The notes under the pieces were generated by a model. The model did not search any database. It was not told the DNA's origin and worked only from the letters and a program-made list of their open reading frames with translations. Positions 41,080-52,456 of a DNA stretch of 64,000 nt are shown here, piece by piece. The position numbers and the translations under genes were made by a program. Each line of letters opens with the position of its first letter. The stretch's first letter is position 1. Source of the DNA: Cycas panzhihuaensis (taxonomy: Eukaryota; Cycadophyta); the NCBI GenBank assembly GCA_023213395.1, contig CM041465.1:37393741-37457740 (forward strand), read 5' to 3'.

Positions 41080-42305
41080 ACTATGAATGCATTGGATGAA
41101 CTCAGCTCAACAATTTTTAATAGACCTTGGAGCCTATGGTTTTTTCCCAGTTGTTTCATGGCCCATGGTTTTCGGCTCACTGTTTTGCCCATTGTTTTCA
41201 ACACATGTTTTTTCAATCCATGGTTTTTAGCTTTTAGTTTTCTTTTACTTGTCTTGTAGAATCTTAAAAAAAATCATTGAAACTATATTAAAAGCTGAAC
41301 TATGGAAAAAAATCCAAAATAAAGAAAGAAAGTTTAGAGTGTTTTTTGGGAGCCCGCCTATCATATGGGCTTCACACACTACTCCAACACAAGGTAGAAA
41401 TGCCCATTTATGGCCACCCATAAATGTTCCTTAGTTGTTTTTCACTTGTTTCTGCATTGCAAAAACGGGGAGCTGGGTCCTATACAGGCATTTCTGTTAA
41501 CTAAGGTTTAATTACAAGGAAAGCCTAGGAAATGGCTTGCTATATTTATAGATTTTGTGTTTGGGTACAACTTCAAAACAGTTTGATAAACGAAAACAAA
41601 AATTGGAGACTCTAGGCTACATTTCCAGCTTCCTCAAAAGGTTCAAGTGACTTGAAATTGGATGAGTTTTTCCCTCTCTAGCATGATAGTAATAAAAAAA
41701 TAACTGTAATCTTGGTCAATAGAAAAATAGGCTTATATGGAAGCTGGAGTATATTTCCCAACTTTCTATTTATTGTATGTTCAATATGTTCTTTATTTTG
41801 CCCTCTCGCAGAATATAGGTCCTGGGGGATTAAATGTGCCTTCAAGAAACTTGTACATTGTCTCCTTTTCAACAGGGCATGCTTTAAGTATTTAAATAAA
41901 ACCAGCAGTTTGTGTCAAGTGATAGAAAGTAAAGAGGCAACAATTACTGTGGTGGAAATTATAAACGGAACACAACAGCGCACATTATGTTCCAAACAGT
42001 GATCTTGTAGAGCATGTTCTGTAGAGATGAGGACAGTCTTGGATATTGCATGTTGTTTAATGTCTTTTCATGAACCTGTGTTTTGAATGGACAAGTAGAT
42101 AAATGTGCTTGGAATAAGCATGTTTTCTAGTTATGCTGTTTTGATACCTGTAGTAAGCTTGAGCTACAAATAACTAGTTGCAAGAGAAATAGTTTGGCAT
42201 GGTGAAGGGGAGCATTGGTTCTCATAATTCAAACCAATAGTACAGATTGGAAATCTGGGATCCTCAATCGACTGATACTTGGCATGTTTTCATTTATTCT
42301 CTGTA
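41080..42305 (+). other. Non-coding stretch, perhaps intron
   Basis: AT-rich, T-runs, no supported exon. It ends in a pyrimidine-rich tract and TGTAG before the exon at 42306, as expected of an intron 3' end. Confidence 0.45.
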
Positions 42306-42463
42306 GCTTTTCAAGGATATTGAAATGTACAATAGGAAGCCGCCAGACAAAGCTGTGGTCAAGAAAGTCGCAGATGCATATGAATTACTGGGTTTACAGG
42401 AAGAACAGGAAAAGGTCTTGGAGAAGTATCATAGCCTGTTCAGATCTTCATCAAATACTAGAG
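42306..42463 (+). CDS. Host gene internal exon, PPR-like protein
   Basis: 158 bp with a pyrimidine-tract acceptor (ATTCTCTGTAG|CTT) and donor (AGAG|GTATTG). It encodes LFKDIEMYNRKPPDKAVVKK, then VADAYELLGLQEEQEKVLEK and YHSLFRSSSNTR. The helical, PPDK...VADAYELLGL pattern is like the last repeats of plant organellar pentatricopeptide-like proteins (THA8 or At4g18975 type), which bind organelle RNA; this is recognition from memory. It joins in frame to the exon at 42985 through a 521-bp intron. Confidence 0.6.
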
Positions 42464-42984
42464 GTATTGTTTCAGTCAGTTGAAGCCTATTTCTGTTTGT
42501 GATAATTGCAATCAATCTAGTAGTCTTCCTTAGCTGTCTCAGTGAATAAATCTTCATGAAATGTCTGTAATCAAATTTGAGAAAAGTACAAAAATTCTTA
42601 TTACTACATGCTGCTGTTTGAAGCAGGGACATGAAAACCATTCAAGTAGTTCGGTTTTGATTTGAATTTTCTTTTAGTTATCATGTCATGAGTTAACAAA
42701 AGTAGTAGTTTCAGATTGCATCAAATAGTTGGATATCCATTTTTTATGGCCTTGAATGCAAGCACTTAGCATACTTGATAGTGAATTATACAAACACTGA
42801 TTTATACAGTTTTGCGGGCTCTCATGTTGATGTATTTTTACTTTCCATGTAAAACTCTAGAATGTATTTTTTCATAAATTTCTTCTGATTTCGATCATAA
42901 CATGTTTTCTTTCCCATCATGATTAAATTTAGAGATTATGATCTGGAAGGCTCTTGTTCCTGACTTTTCTATTTTCTTTGTCAG

Positions 42985-43133
42985 GGGAAGGCAAACAGAA
43001 AACCTCAAGTCAGTTGCATAAAGAGCGTGAACCCCAGTTTAGAAGTACTCCAATAAATTGTGATGCTGGAAATGATTCAATTGTACCTGCAACTACTGTA
43101 GCTATGCTTGGTAGTTGTTCTACAACGACCTAG
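42985..43133 (+). CDS. Host gene terminal exon
   Basis: Acceptor TTTGTCAG|GGGAAGG. In the phase set by the previous exon it reads GEGKQKTSSQLHKEREPQFR then STPINCDAGNDSIVPATTVA and MLGSCSTTT, ending at TAG (43131-43133). A polar, low-complexity C-terminal tail with no known domain. Downstream 3' UTR is likely but no polyadenylation site was fixed. Confidence 0.55.
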
Positions 43134-44535
43134 GGTATTTGATGGGTTCAATATGTATTACAAGAATAACCTTGCCTGGTTTCCAAGGTAGCCAAGAGTT
43201 TTCAAGGTATCTGACCTCTCTAAGAGGCTTCATTTGCATCATGTAAATGGTTCAAGGGTTCAGGCCAGTTGAATGCCGTGCCCTCTTTGGATGAGTATCA
43301 GCATGTGACTGGAAGGGAAGGTCAGCATTATCATCATTCTTGTGATTGTGGACAGGCCCTTACTGCATTAGCTTCACTTGCCCTTTTTGGCAAGAACAAT
43401 TTTTTTCTAATTTTGTGTGTATACTTTCAACCGAATGCTATCAGCAAATCAACATACCAGTAATATTTTGGAACAGGTACCCATTAGAGTAGGTCAACAT
43501 GTAGATATTCTCTCCTATGACCTAATAACAGAGGTTAGCTGAAAAGCTCGTAAGTAGAACAATATTCCATAAAAAATGCAGATTTAATAGCAATTATTAC
43601 CATAATTGGGTTACACAATATTACATCTTTCTTAATGCAATTATTGGAACACTTTTGACTTCTCCCATGAAAACACAAGGAACACCTTTTAGGTTGCCAA
43701 GTCAGGTAGCATTTTACTGGATCAAATGCTGAGAACTATAATTCTGTCCTATGTTTAATTCAAATGTCTGTGATAAAGGATTGTGCAAAGTTTGAACTCA
43801 CATCTTGGTGCATATTGAACTTTCTAGTTGCTAAATTTTCCATTTTCTAACTAGCTAGAAATGTGGGAATGGAAATAGGAGCCAAAGCGATATGACAATT
43901 TTAAAATTTTAGCATGCAGGGATACAAAAAAAAATTGTGGTTTCTGAAATGGCGAACATTTTAAGTAGAAAAATAATTGATATAAATGGAGGCAAATATT
44001 AGAGAGTAAGTTAGGGTTTCTAAGTTGTTTGTTTTATGTTTCCTTCATTTTATAATAATATTAGTTTTTAACTTAACAATGAACATGGGAACCAAATATG
44101 GCTTGAAGTACTCCCAAATACACCAAAAATATTCTTAGATACAATCGTTTTGGGCCCTGCTGGTTGGGTTACTCTATTGGATACAATGTTAGATGCAGCC
44201 TGCTACAAGATATGTTTGGGATATGTATCCAAGAAGTATCCAAGCTATATCCAAGTATCCAAGCGTTGGATACATATCATGTATAGGTGTGGGGCCCAAA
44301 CGTGGAATGTTTGGTGTCTTATATCTATGTTTTTCACAGGATTATTTAATTCTTATAAATCAATGGAAATGTTCATTATAACGTTTTTTTGTCAACAATT
44401 TCATGATTGGCTTTGCAAAGGCAAGTAACAAGCCAAGATTTTAAAACATTTTGTCAACAATCTCAAACTTGGGTTCAACTTGAATGTTGATTGATTTCAT
44501 ATTCCTTTTAGTTGGTTATTGTTAATAATATAGCA
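43134..44535. other. Downstream of host exons; no supported gene
   Basis: Starts as probable 3' UTR. A frame at 43269-43463 (MNAVPSLDEYQHVTGREGQH then YHHSCDCGQALTALAS) is not recognised; it might be a gene fragment. 44210-44280 holds clustered GGATAC/TATCCAAG words in both orientations. Otherwise AT-rich. Confidence 0.4.
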
Positions 44536-45053
44536 TTATCCATCCATAGAATCGATGAAATTAATCGACTCTAAATTTGCAATGGTTGTTCTGATGTTAA
44601 CATGCATCATATGAAGGGGAATATTTTTATTCTTCCTTGAAGATCTTAAAGGCTCTAGAGTTTCAACCAATTTGCTTGTTCTTTTCAAGGGAAGAGGGGA
44701 CACTTTAGGGGAAGGAATAGGAAAGGAAACCAAGGCATGTGATTATCTAGGATTGGAGAGAGCACTCTCATCATCAGATTTTCACCACATTGGACTCGAA
44801 TTGACTAGAGCATTTCACAAGGAGGCAAAAGCATGAGACTTTTGATGACCTTGCCACATGAGAACTACAATGATTTGATCACTTGGGTTCTTATGTTGTT
44901 TTGTCTTGCTAATATTGTTAGAAATGCATTAGAAGGATCAATGGTTTTCGTAGAGCTATGGATCAAGTTCCTTCTTATACTTAGGGGGTGCTTCAGGCAA
45001 CCTTCATGACTAGATGATACATTGATGTTTACATTATCCTCAACATCACTTTT

Positions 45054-45133
45054 CATCTCTAGTGAATGTTGATAATTTATTTTTCGTTCTCTTCATCTCT
45101 AGTGAATCTTGATAATTTGTTTTTCATTCTCTT
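45054..45133 (+). repeat. 40-bp tandem duplication
   Basis: CATCTCTAGTGAATGTTGAT... repeats once with a 40-bp period, few differences. Confidence 0.7.
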
Positions 45134-45900
45134 CATGCAAAATTAAGGCTATGATGTATCGACTTAGCTGGGGGTATAAATGATTCAAAGACTTCATGTC
45201 ACAAATTGACCCTTCCATAGAGACCCTTTTCTTAGCATTCTGTAAATTACGCATAAGAGTTTAAATATATTTAATTTACTCATGAAGTCTTAGAAGGGTA
45301 AATTCATGTTTAAGTTCAAATTGAAAGTTCCACATAATACAACCTACCATGAGGCATTTCTATATGCATTGCTCCTAGCTCAAAGCTAGAACCATGCCTT
45401 ACCATGACCTCCCTTTCAAATGCCTTTCATGAAGTGTTGTTGTTATATACCAAATGTAGGAATGGTGTACATGTTTCATTTTTTAACACTAAAACAACAC
45501 TAACAAATGGTCATTGTTTTTCTTTAATGCCTTGGAATCTCATTATGTTGATTGTCCAACAAATGGGTCTTTACAAACTCTTTTGACACACAAGGATGTT
45601 CCACATACTTTAATGACAATTCCAATTAAGTTCCAATCATAGGAAAGATACTTTCATATCATATGGTTTAATTTGGCGTAACTTAATGACACTCGTTTTC
45701 TATTTATTAATTTCTCCATTTAGGTGGATAATCGATTATTACGTTTAGATAACTCTTTCTTAAGGGTGCCTTCTAGTTGTTGACCTGTCAAGTGAATGTG
45801 ATTCACCTGTGTGAACTCGATCACTTCTCTGGACCACTCTCTGTGAGAGAAAGCCATATTCAATTTATTCATCTTATTCTCCTATTTGATCATTGTAGCT
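45120..45900 (+). repeat. Dispersed repeat, copy 2
   Basis: Partner of 34565-35340 in opposite orientation; shared blocks are listed there. Flanking 44536-45119 and 45901-46274 show no supported gene; both are AT-rich and may belong to the same repeat family. Confidence 0.55.
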
Positions 45901-46274
45901 CAACTTATTCCATCCCTAGAAGGTTTTTCCATTTTATTGTAACAAATACGTGGAAAGCCACTTGATAACAAATGCATAGACATAATTACTTTACCAAACA
46001 CTCCATGCATTTGGTCTTCAACTCAATGCACTCGGATGCACGATATTTTGGAGTAGTTGGGACAATTTGTAAGTACAACATAGTTTACTTTATGACTTGC
46101 ATATCCAAATGGAATTTCAATCCGGCATCACATCACATTATGATTTTGAAATTCATTATTTATATCATTATTGTGGCAAACATTTATCATTCCAACACAA
46201 ATTAATGCCATTAATTATGCATCATTACCATCCATTGCCATACATGGACTTATATCAACATTTATTATGGCAAC

Positions 46275-46590
46275 TGTAACAAACTATTACACCAAGTAGA
46301 CCGTTACCTCCCTCTGGGTCGAATGGGCTAGCCCTACCTAGCCCCGCTTTCACTAGCATTCATGCGCCCCACAAGTCCCGGCTACAACGGCGTTTTGCGC
46401 ATTGACGACATTTGGCGCGTCACTCTGCCGTTACTATAATTGGCGTTGCGCCCACGGAATTCGAACCCGAGTCTTGGCTCTAATACCACTTGTAACGAAC
46501 CGTTACACCAAAACCTCAAGGTATTAGTAAAGAGGCCTCCCACCAAGTAGACCATTACCGAATCGTTACACCAAGTAGACCATTACCTCC
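46275..46590 (-). mobile_element. TRIM-like small element
   Basis: TGTAACAAACTATTACACC at 46275 and TGTAACGAACCGTTACACC at 46491 look like the outer ends of two short LTRs. Just left of the second lies TGGTATTAGAGCC (minus, 46476-46488), close to the tRNA-iMet primer site. The internal part is GC-rich with GGGTTCGAATTCC (minus) beside the primer site. The phrase CACCAAGTAGACC recurs three times. Right end and target duplication are unresolved. Confidence 0.45.
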
Positions 46591-47254
46591 ACAAACTGCT
46601 TATTATGGATACATGATTTCTTGACATAATACACTAAGCATTGCCATAGATATGTTGCAATTAATTCCTAGCAACCATATTTCATGTATTTTTTTATGCA
46701 TTCAATTCCAAACTCATAATTATAAGCATGCATATGTATCTACTATATGTCACATGTATGCAACATGGTTCAATTCTTAAGAAAATCATCAAAACTAATT
46801 AAAAATGAATAAAATTAAAATTTAGAGCATGCATAATCACTATACAAGTTGTATACATAGTAGGCCATATGATAATAGCATATACAATTATGGATTGTAA
46901 TAAGTATACCCTTAGGCCGACTTTTCATTGAAAATTCATATTTTTATCACAAAACCTTAGTCATTTTGCTCTAAAACATTTCCAACTTTTATTAAATCAT
47001 CATAGATGAGTTTAGGGCTATATTTATGTGTAGTGTGATTTTTTTATATAGTAGGTCATACAACCACTATGTATACAACTACATACATCATTAATCTAAA
47101 AAAAAAAAGCTTTTCACCATTAAAATTTAGCAAACTTTTGAAAAGATAAATACTTATCTTATCTAAACATATGTGAGGGTTTTATGAGACTAAGTATACA
47201 TTTGTACAGCTCCGAGTATAGTTGTAGGTGTGTACTAAGACCATACAAGCTTAT
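46591..47254. other. AT-rich spacer with an inverted repeat
   Basis: No gene. AGTTGTATACATAGT near 46847 recurs as its reverse complement near 47075, about 215 bp apart. Otherwise featureless. Confidence 0.5.
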
Positions 47255-47906
47255 TGTTAGAATAATGGTGGTGAAAAGAAAATGTAATTGTAGAAGCATT
47301 GTATTAATAGAACTTTAAACCATGCAAAAAATAAATAACATAAATAAACTAAGTACACAATAAAAAACACTAGGAGATTCAAATTTAAGCATAGACTTTT
47401 TATTAATCTGAGTAACAACTAAAGAATTATAGAGATGAAAACTCTAATTTTTCTTATCGACTCATCAATGACTCATCTAATAAACCATGCAAAAAACAAA
47501 TAACATAAATAAACTAAGTACATAATAAAAAACACTAGAAGATTCAAATTTAAGCATAGACTTTTTATTAATCTGAGTAACAACTAAAGAATTATAGAGA
47601 TAAAAACTCTAACTTTTCTGATCGACTCATCGATGACTCATCTAACTTTTTATATGTGATGTTATATAAGAATATATAGACACAACTTTACAAGATACCA
47701 TCTTACAATTTTATAATACAATAAGTATAAATCATAAGCTGAAAAAAGATCTCCATAAGACATCTAAAAAAAATTTTCGGAGGTTCTCGCCCTCGAACTC
47801 CCACTTGGAGAGCTACTGACCCCCTAGACCCCATAACTAGGGGTTCTACAATAGGCCCCCAGACCCCACAAGGGGGCTCGGGTGTAATGCATATACCCAT
47901 GTAACA
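47255..47906 (-). repeat. Probable 3' LTR of copia I
   Basis: On the minus strand it starts TGTTACATGGG and ends CACCATTATTCTAACA, with a TACAATTACATTTTC stretch like a copia U5. A GC-rich part (47772-47892) has runs of G on the minus strand. Inferred from position 60 bp after the RNase H end; the partner LTR is not in the window. Confidence 0.55.
47316..47645 (-). repeat. 165-bp direct tandem duplication in the LTR of I
   Basis: 47316-47480 and 47481-47645 begin TAAACCATGCAAAAAA and match throughout with about ten differences. Both lie inside the inferred LTR. Confidence 0.85.
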
Positions 47907-47965
47907 CTTGCAAAGTATTCAATATATTTAATAATATCTCACTTGTTGAATATTTTCCAAGAAGC

Positions 47966-48233
47966 TTACATGTACAACTGCTTAATGTCAAAATCACAAA
48001 CATCCATTGTCTTTCTACACCATCTAAAGTTTTCTATGTTAACAATCTTAGTCAATGAGTCTGTAACATTCTCTTGTGTAGCAATCTTGTACAAGTCCAC
48101 CTTGTGATTTTGAACCATTTCTCTCACAAACTGGAATTGCACATCAATATGCTTCGGCCGAGCATAAAAAGTGGTATTCTTCGTCAAGTAAATTACACTT
48201 TGACTATCATACATTATCCTCATAACATCTTGC
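47966..48233 (-). pseudogene. Copia I RNase H, distal part
   Basis: The minus strand reads DVMRIMYDSQSVIYLTKNTT, ARPKHIDVQFQFVREMVQN and QENVTDSLTKIVNIENFRWC, the copia RNase H ending with the conserved RPKHID and TDSLTK blocks. J interrupts it at 48234. Confidence 0.82.
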
Positions 48234-48454
48234 TGTTGAAAATCAACCTGCACAAACAATCTTCGCAAACATAACAGAACACCTCCACAGGATCGAACGG
48301 TACCCTTAAGATACCTCCATTGTATTAACAGAATATCATTACAACAACGTTACGATAAGATACACAATATTATGTATTTATAATACGAGTCATAATGGAA
48401 GAGTATGACCCACTTGCATGTGGGATAAATCAAATGTACATTAATATTCTAACA
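48234..48454 (-). repeat. 3' LTR of J
   Basis: 221 bp, TGTTGAAAATC to ATTCTAACA. Contains TATAAATA on the minus strand (48375-48382) and a near-palindrome around the CGGTACCCTTAAG sequence. Confidence 0.93.
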
Positions 48455-48522
48455 CTTCCCCTTAATGTACATTTGGGTCATTTGTATTTACAATGCTTTG
48501 TCCTTAGAAATGTCTTAAGATT

Positions 48523-48700
48523 GACGTCTTCAACCTGATCCTTGTCTTCAATCTTGTAGTGATGTCTTTGCTACAGAATGATGTCTTCATCTTGATTTTT
48601 GTCCTCAATTCTATACTGATGCCTTTGTAAGATGATATCTCTAGCTTGAGTTTCATCTTCAATTATGTAGTGACGACGTTGATGTAGTTGCTCTTGTAAG
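48523..48700 (-). repeat. Coding minisatellite, 54-57 bp period, in J gag
   Basis: Three tandem units start near 48523, 48580 and 48634. Peptides on the minus strand: QRRHYIIEDETQARDIIL, QRHQYRIEDKNQDEDIIL and, after a stop, QRHHYKIEDKDQVEDVNL. The repeat length is a multiple of three, so the frame is kept. Confidence 0.8.
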
Positions 48701-49484
48701 TATAAATCTCGTTTCTTTATTGCAACTGGTCTAGTCTGATCATCATTATCCTGTATAAACTCTTGATCACCATATACAACAGTCAATTCTTTAATCTTAG
48801 GAGTAAAGTCTTGATCAACTTGTATACTCTTTGAACTTGAATCAATGCTTAAAGAATGACCATCATCAATATAAAACTCATCCTTCATAGGATCATTAGA
48901 TTCAATTTCTCTTGAAATCAATTCATCACTTTCAATGTCTTCATCTATAATCTCATCAATGCATTCAAGAGTAGAAGTTTCGTCAGTACTCAAACATTCT
49001 TCATCTTGACATGTTGTTTCATCAGTGTTGATGATACTTTCTTCATTCATTGAACCTGTACCATAACTAGCCTTAATTGTTTTTTCAATCATTCGTTGTG
49101 TTTCTTCAGGAGTTTGTTCAAATACTTCCCTTAGAAAATCCCAAGCTTCTTTAACATTACTTGCATGTAGAATCAAATGAATGACAAAATGAAATTTGGA
49201 AGGAAGATCGATCTCATTGAATGCAGCACAAATCATAATGAATGCTTTTCTATCTTTCTTCTCAAGCATTTTCTTTTCTTCTTCATCCTTAGGGATATCA
49301 TATTCATCAGTAACAATCTTCCACAAACCTCTAGTTATGAATAAACATCTCATTTAATTGTTCAAAAGAAGTAGTCTTCACCATTGCACTTAGGTACTAG
49401 AAGAAACGAATTCTTTAAGTAATATTCATTTGTTTTAGGAGCATATATAACCACATCATTATTCTCCATGATTGTAAATGCCAT
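48571..49484 (-). pseudogene. J Gag-like protein (copia UBN2-type)
   Basis: Starts MAFTIMENNDVVIYAPKTNE (ATG at 49482-49484), with VPKCNGEDYFF followed by a TGA stop and a missing base; L reads DYFFWTIKMRCLF in frame at the same place. Then MRCLFITRGLWKIVTDEYDI, FNEIDLPSKFHFVIHLILHA and VKEAWDFLREVFEQT, the copia Gag pattern. The rest is acidic, with a charged repeat tail. No zinc knuckle was found. The gene stands alone in J. Confidence 0.75.
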
Positions 49485-52145
49485 TTCCACATGCCACGTC
49501 CCCCTTTTAATCAATAAACTCACTTATCGTTGGTAGCTTGCCTATTTATCACTCTCAATAAATTTTCTCATGTCTCATATCTCACATCGTTGACTTTATC
49601 ATCACATCATTGCCTTATCATCGCCAAACAATCACATAGAATCCAAACACTCGCTTTACCAAACCAATGCCTCATAAATCTCATAATGATCAAGGCACAC
49701 ACACTCCAACATGACTCATGTAACTCAATAAAGTTTGCTTCCTTGGAACTGAGGTAACTTCAACAAACTCAACATTCTTTGCCCATTCAATCAATTAAAG
49801 AACACATCATCAAATATGCCTAAAACATGCCAGTAATCTCACATGTAACAAGTATCTCATCACCTCAAATCTTTTTCTTGTCCTCAACTTTGTCTCACCA
49901 TGCCCTCTCCTTTGCCCATAAAACTAAATCACCATATGCCACTCAACTTACTCATGCATAATCGCCTCAACAAAACACATGTAAGAAAGTACTTAATTGC
50001 CATTAAATAATCACCATCACGCATCTCAAGTTTCCAATAGAGTGCCAAATATCTCAACTTGAATTAATGTCATCTCACATTACCAAGGTACTCTTCCATG
50101 TGCAATACGTACAAGAAATTCTCAACAGTCGCCTCATCAATACCTCATATCATCAAAGTACTCTTATACAATCGCATTCAAAGAACAATGAGAAGCCTCA
50201 AACTTCATTTCATGTCACCCATCTTGCCATTAAGAAACACATACAAGAGGTCATGTCGTTTGGCTTATGTTATCAAACAATTACCTTGCCCAATGTCAAA
50301 TGTCACCATTTCGTTGCTCATTTCATTGAACACTCATATCATTTCATTACTAGTGCCTCATGTTGCCAAGATATGCCTTGAAAACCACCTTATATTGCCC
50401 ACACCTTTCATGTGAATAGAGTCAGCCACAATACTAACTTCGTATCATATTAAGATTGCCATTGCACCACTTTGCCACATCTCAAAATTGTCTCAATCTC
50501 CATATATCAATATGAGGTCTTATAAAATATGTTTAGGCCATTAAGGTCAAAAGGTGCGTTAAATGATGACAACTTATATTAACAAAGGATATCAATGTAT
50601 TAACACAAGGGTATCAATGATAAACATACAATGGCGAAAGCAAATAAGGTTGCGTTAAGAAATGGCATTTGCAAATAAACAACTTTGATCAAACTTTATA
50701 ACAGAGTATTATATCAAATGCCTAATATAAATCACACATGGCGAATTCTTCAAAGCGACTTTATAAATCCAAAGTACATCATCAAACGACGGTTGTGAAT
50801 GGTATTACATCTGTGATGCAAAGATACACGAGCGATATCAATGCGGATAGCTGTTGGCTGCATCTATGAATACGACGCCAATCGATGATGCATCAATATG
50901 AGCTACGGGCAGTGAATATCTACAATGAATCAATGGCAAATAGCTACAAGAGGGAGGGCGGTTAGAATATATGACAAAATGGTGGTTGAATATGAACAAT
51001 CAATGCAAATATTAAAGACTGAAAGTTAAACAGATGAAGGGTTTTCAAGATGTATAGCCAGAAAGGGCCATCGGCAGTGGCTAATATATGTTATATGGTG
51101 TAGGGCAGAAAAAAAAAAAAAAAATCAAAGGCAAATCTTAAAAATTTTAACAAGCTGAGTAATTAATGCAAACAGGCAATACACAACGAAGTATTTGCAA
51201 CTAAATATACGGGTGATTTTAATAATCATTTGAGGAGCATACCTAAGGTTTTGGCAGTAATACACCTGTGTATACAATATTTCAACGGCTTGTTGTGTTT
51301 TCCATATTGTACATCTCCTGTGTGGGCAGTTTGCGAGACTATCTCTACATGTAATCCTGCAAGGGCGGTTCATCTGGTGACTTATCTATTGTATTAAGCA
51401 TCTCACTCTTGTGATCTCTGCATCACGCTCAATGTTAGCAAGTCTTCGCTTATACTCTCTATCTGACGTAGCATTCACGTTCAACCCTTTCAAAGTGGGT
51501 TCGAGCAGAGCACGAAATCAACTGCAAACTGCAACACTGCAATGTACCAAAACTGAACCCTATATTCTGCGTTGTGGCACAATCATTAAGAAATTTGACT
51601 CAATCTTGATCACGCACTGTTCATTTCAATATATATGTCCAGTCCTAATTACCATAATACACATTTAAATTCTTCAAATTCATGAGGCGCATGACATATC
51701 CACCAGGAGATCTTGTTTAAATATTTGCACTTGAGCGTCGTGAATTGAATGGGCGACAACAGACTAAACAAAATAACATTGATATACCATGTACCCAAAT
51801 AATGAAGAGCAATGGTGAAATATAAGGGCGAAAGTATCAAAATACCATTCAATATGTGAGCTTAATGAAACGGCAACGGCATAAATTGAATAATATCTAC
51901 GACTGTGTATATATAGACCAACGACTGCAACATAATCATAGCAGGCAAATTGCATTCACATGCCACTTGTTGGCAATAATATACACGGTTGTACTATCGA
52001 AAAATTGAAGCACAGCAATGAAAAATGAGCGGCTATAGACAGGGCGAACTGAATTATCTCATCCCGCATAACGATGTTAGTGAGTGTATATAAGATTTAT
52101 GGTGGTCGATTAATATTTGAAGTAACGTTTAATATATATCAATAT
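49485..52145 (-). other. J leader, left part
   Basis: Non-coding in the element sense. Related to the L leader (63000-63840), for example the TAATGTCATCTCACATTACC region near 50067. Rich in ATG-like, TCATC words, so the antisense (plus) strand has chance frames such as 50067-50381. A 19-base A-run lies at about 51106-51124. Confidence 0.5.
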
Positions 52146-52443
52146 TGAAAAGGGTTAATGACATAAGGTCATTACATTAGTTGATTATTTCGAAAAAGGG
52201 TCTTAAGTGAACTTTAAATTAGATCACTTAAGTGAAATGCACTTTCATGTGCATTATGTGTAATTTCATTTCACCTAACCCAAATGCTCCCTCTCTCAAT
52301 ATAAAAGTAAAGCTCAATGGAGGAGATTCATTCTTTACCTCCCCATTTTGTGAGAGCTACTTTCTTTCTCTCAAGTCTCTCTTGCTCCCATGTTTGCCTT
52401 TGTGTTTAGTGCATGGAGATGAAGGATAGATCCACTCTTTTCA
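52146..52443 (+). repeat. 5' LTR of K
   Basis: TGAAAAGGG to CTTTTCA; TATAAAAG at 52300-52307 fits a TATA box. No difference from the 3' LTR was found by eye. Confidence 0.92.
52300..52307 (+). promoter_or_regulatory. TATA box of the K 5' LTR
   Basis: TATAAAAG in CTCTCAATATAAAAGTAAAG, repeated exactly at 59431-59438 in the 3' LTR. About 155 bp into a 298-bp LTR, a normal place for a copia promoter. Confidence 0.55.
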
Positions 52444-52445
52444 TG

Positions 52446-52456
52446 TGGTATCGAGC
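52446..52456 (+). other. Primer-binding site of K
   Basis: TGGTATCGAGC two bases after the LTR; same one-base-short tRNA-iMet variant as copia C. Confidence 0.75.

Noticed and set aside
43269-43463. Frame with YHHSCDCGQALTALAS as a zinc-binding gene
   Set aside because: Too short, no family recognised and no clear splice sites.
44210-44280. GGATAC/TATCCAAG word cluster as a satellite
   Set aside because: Short and irregular; no stable period.
46840-47095. MITE from the AGTTGTATACATAGT inverted repeat
   Set aside because: Arms are only about 15 bp and no target duplication was found.
50067-50415. Overlapping 104-105-codon plus-strand frames in the J leader
   Set aside because: Antisense, two overlapping frames of similar length, no recognisable motif; same composition effect as in L.
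52232-52429. Identical 65-codon frames at 52232 and 59363
   Set aside because: They lie in the two K LTRs; identity reflects LTR pairing, not a conserved gene.
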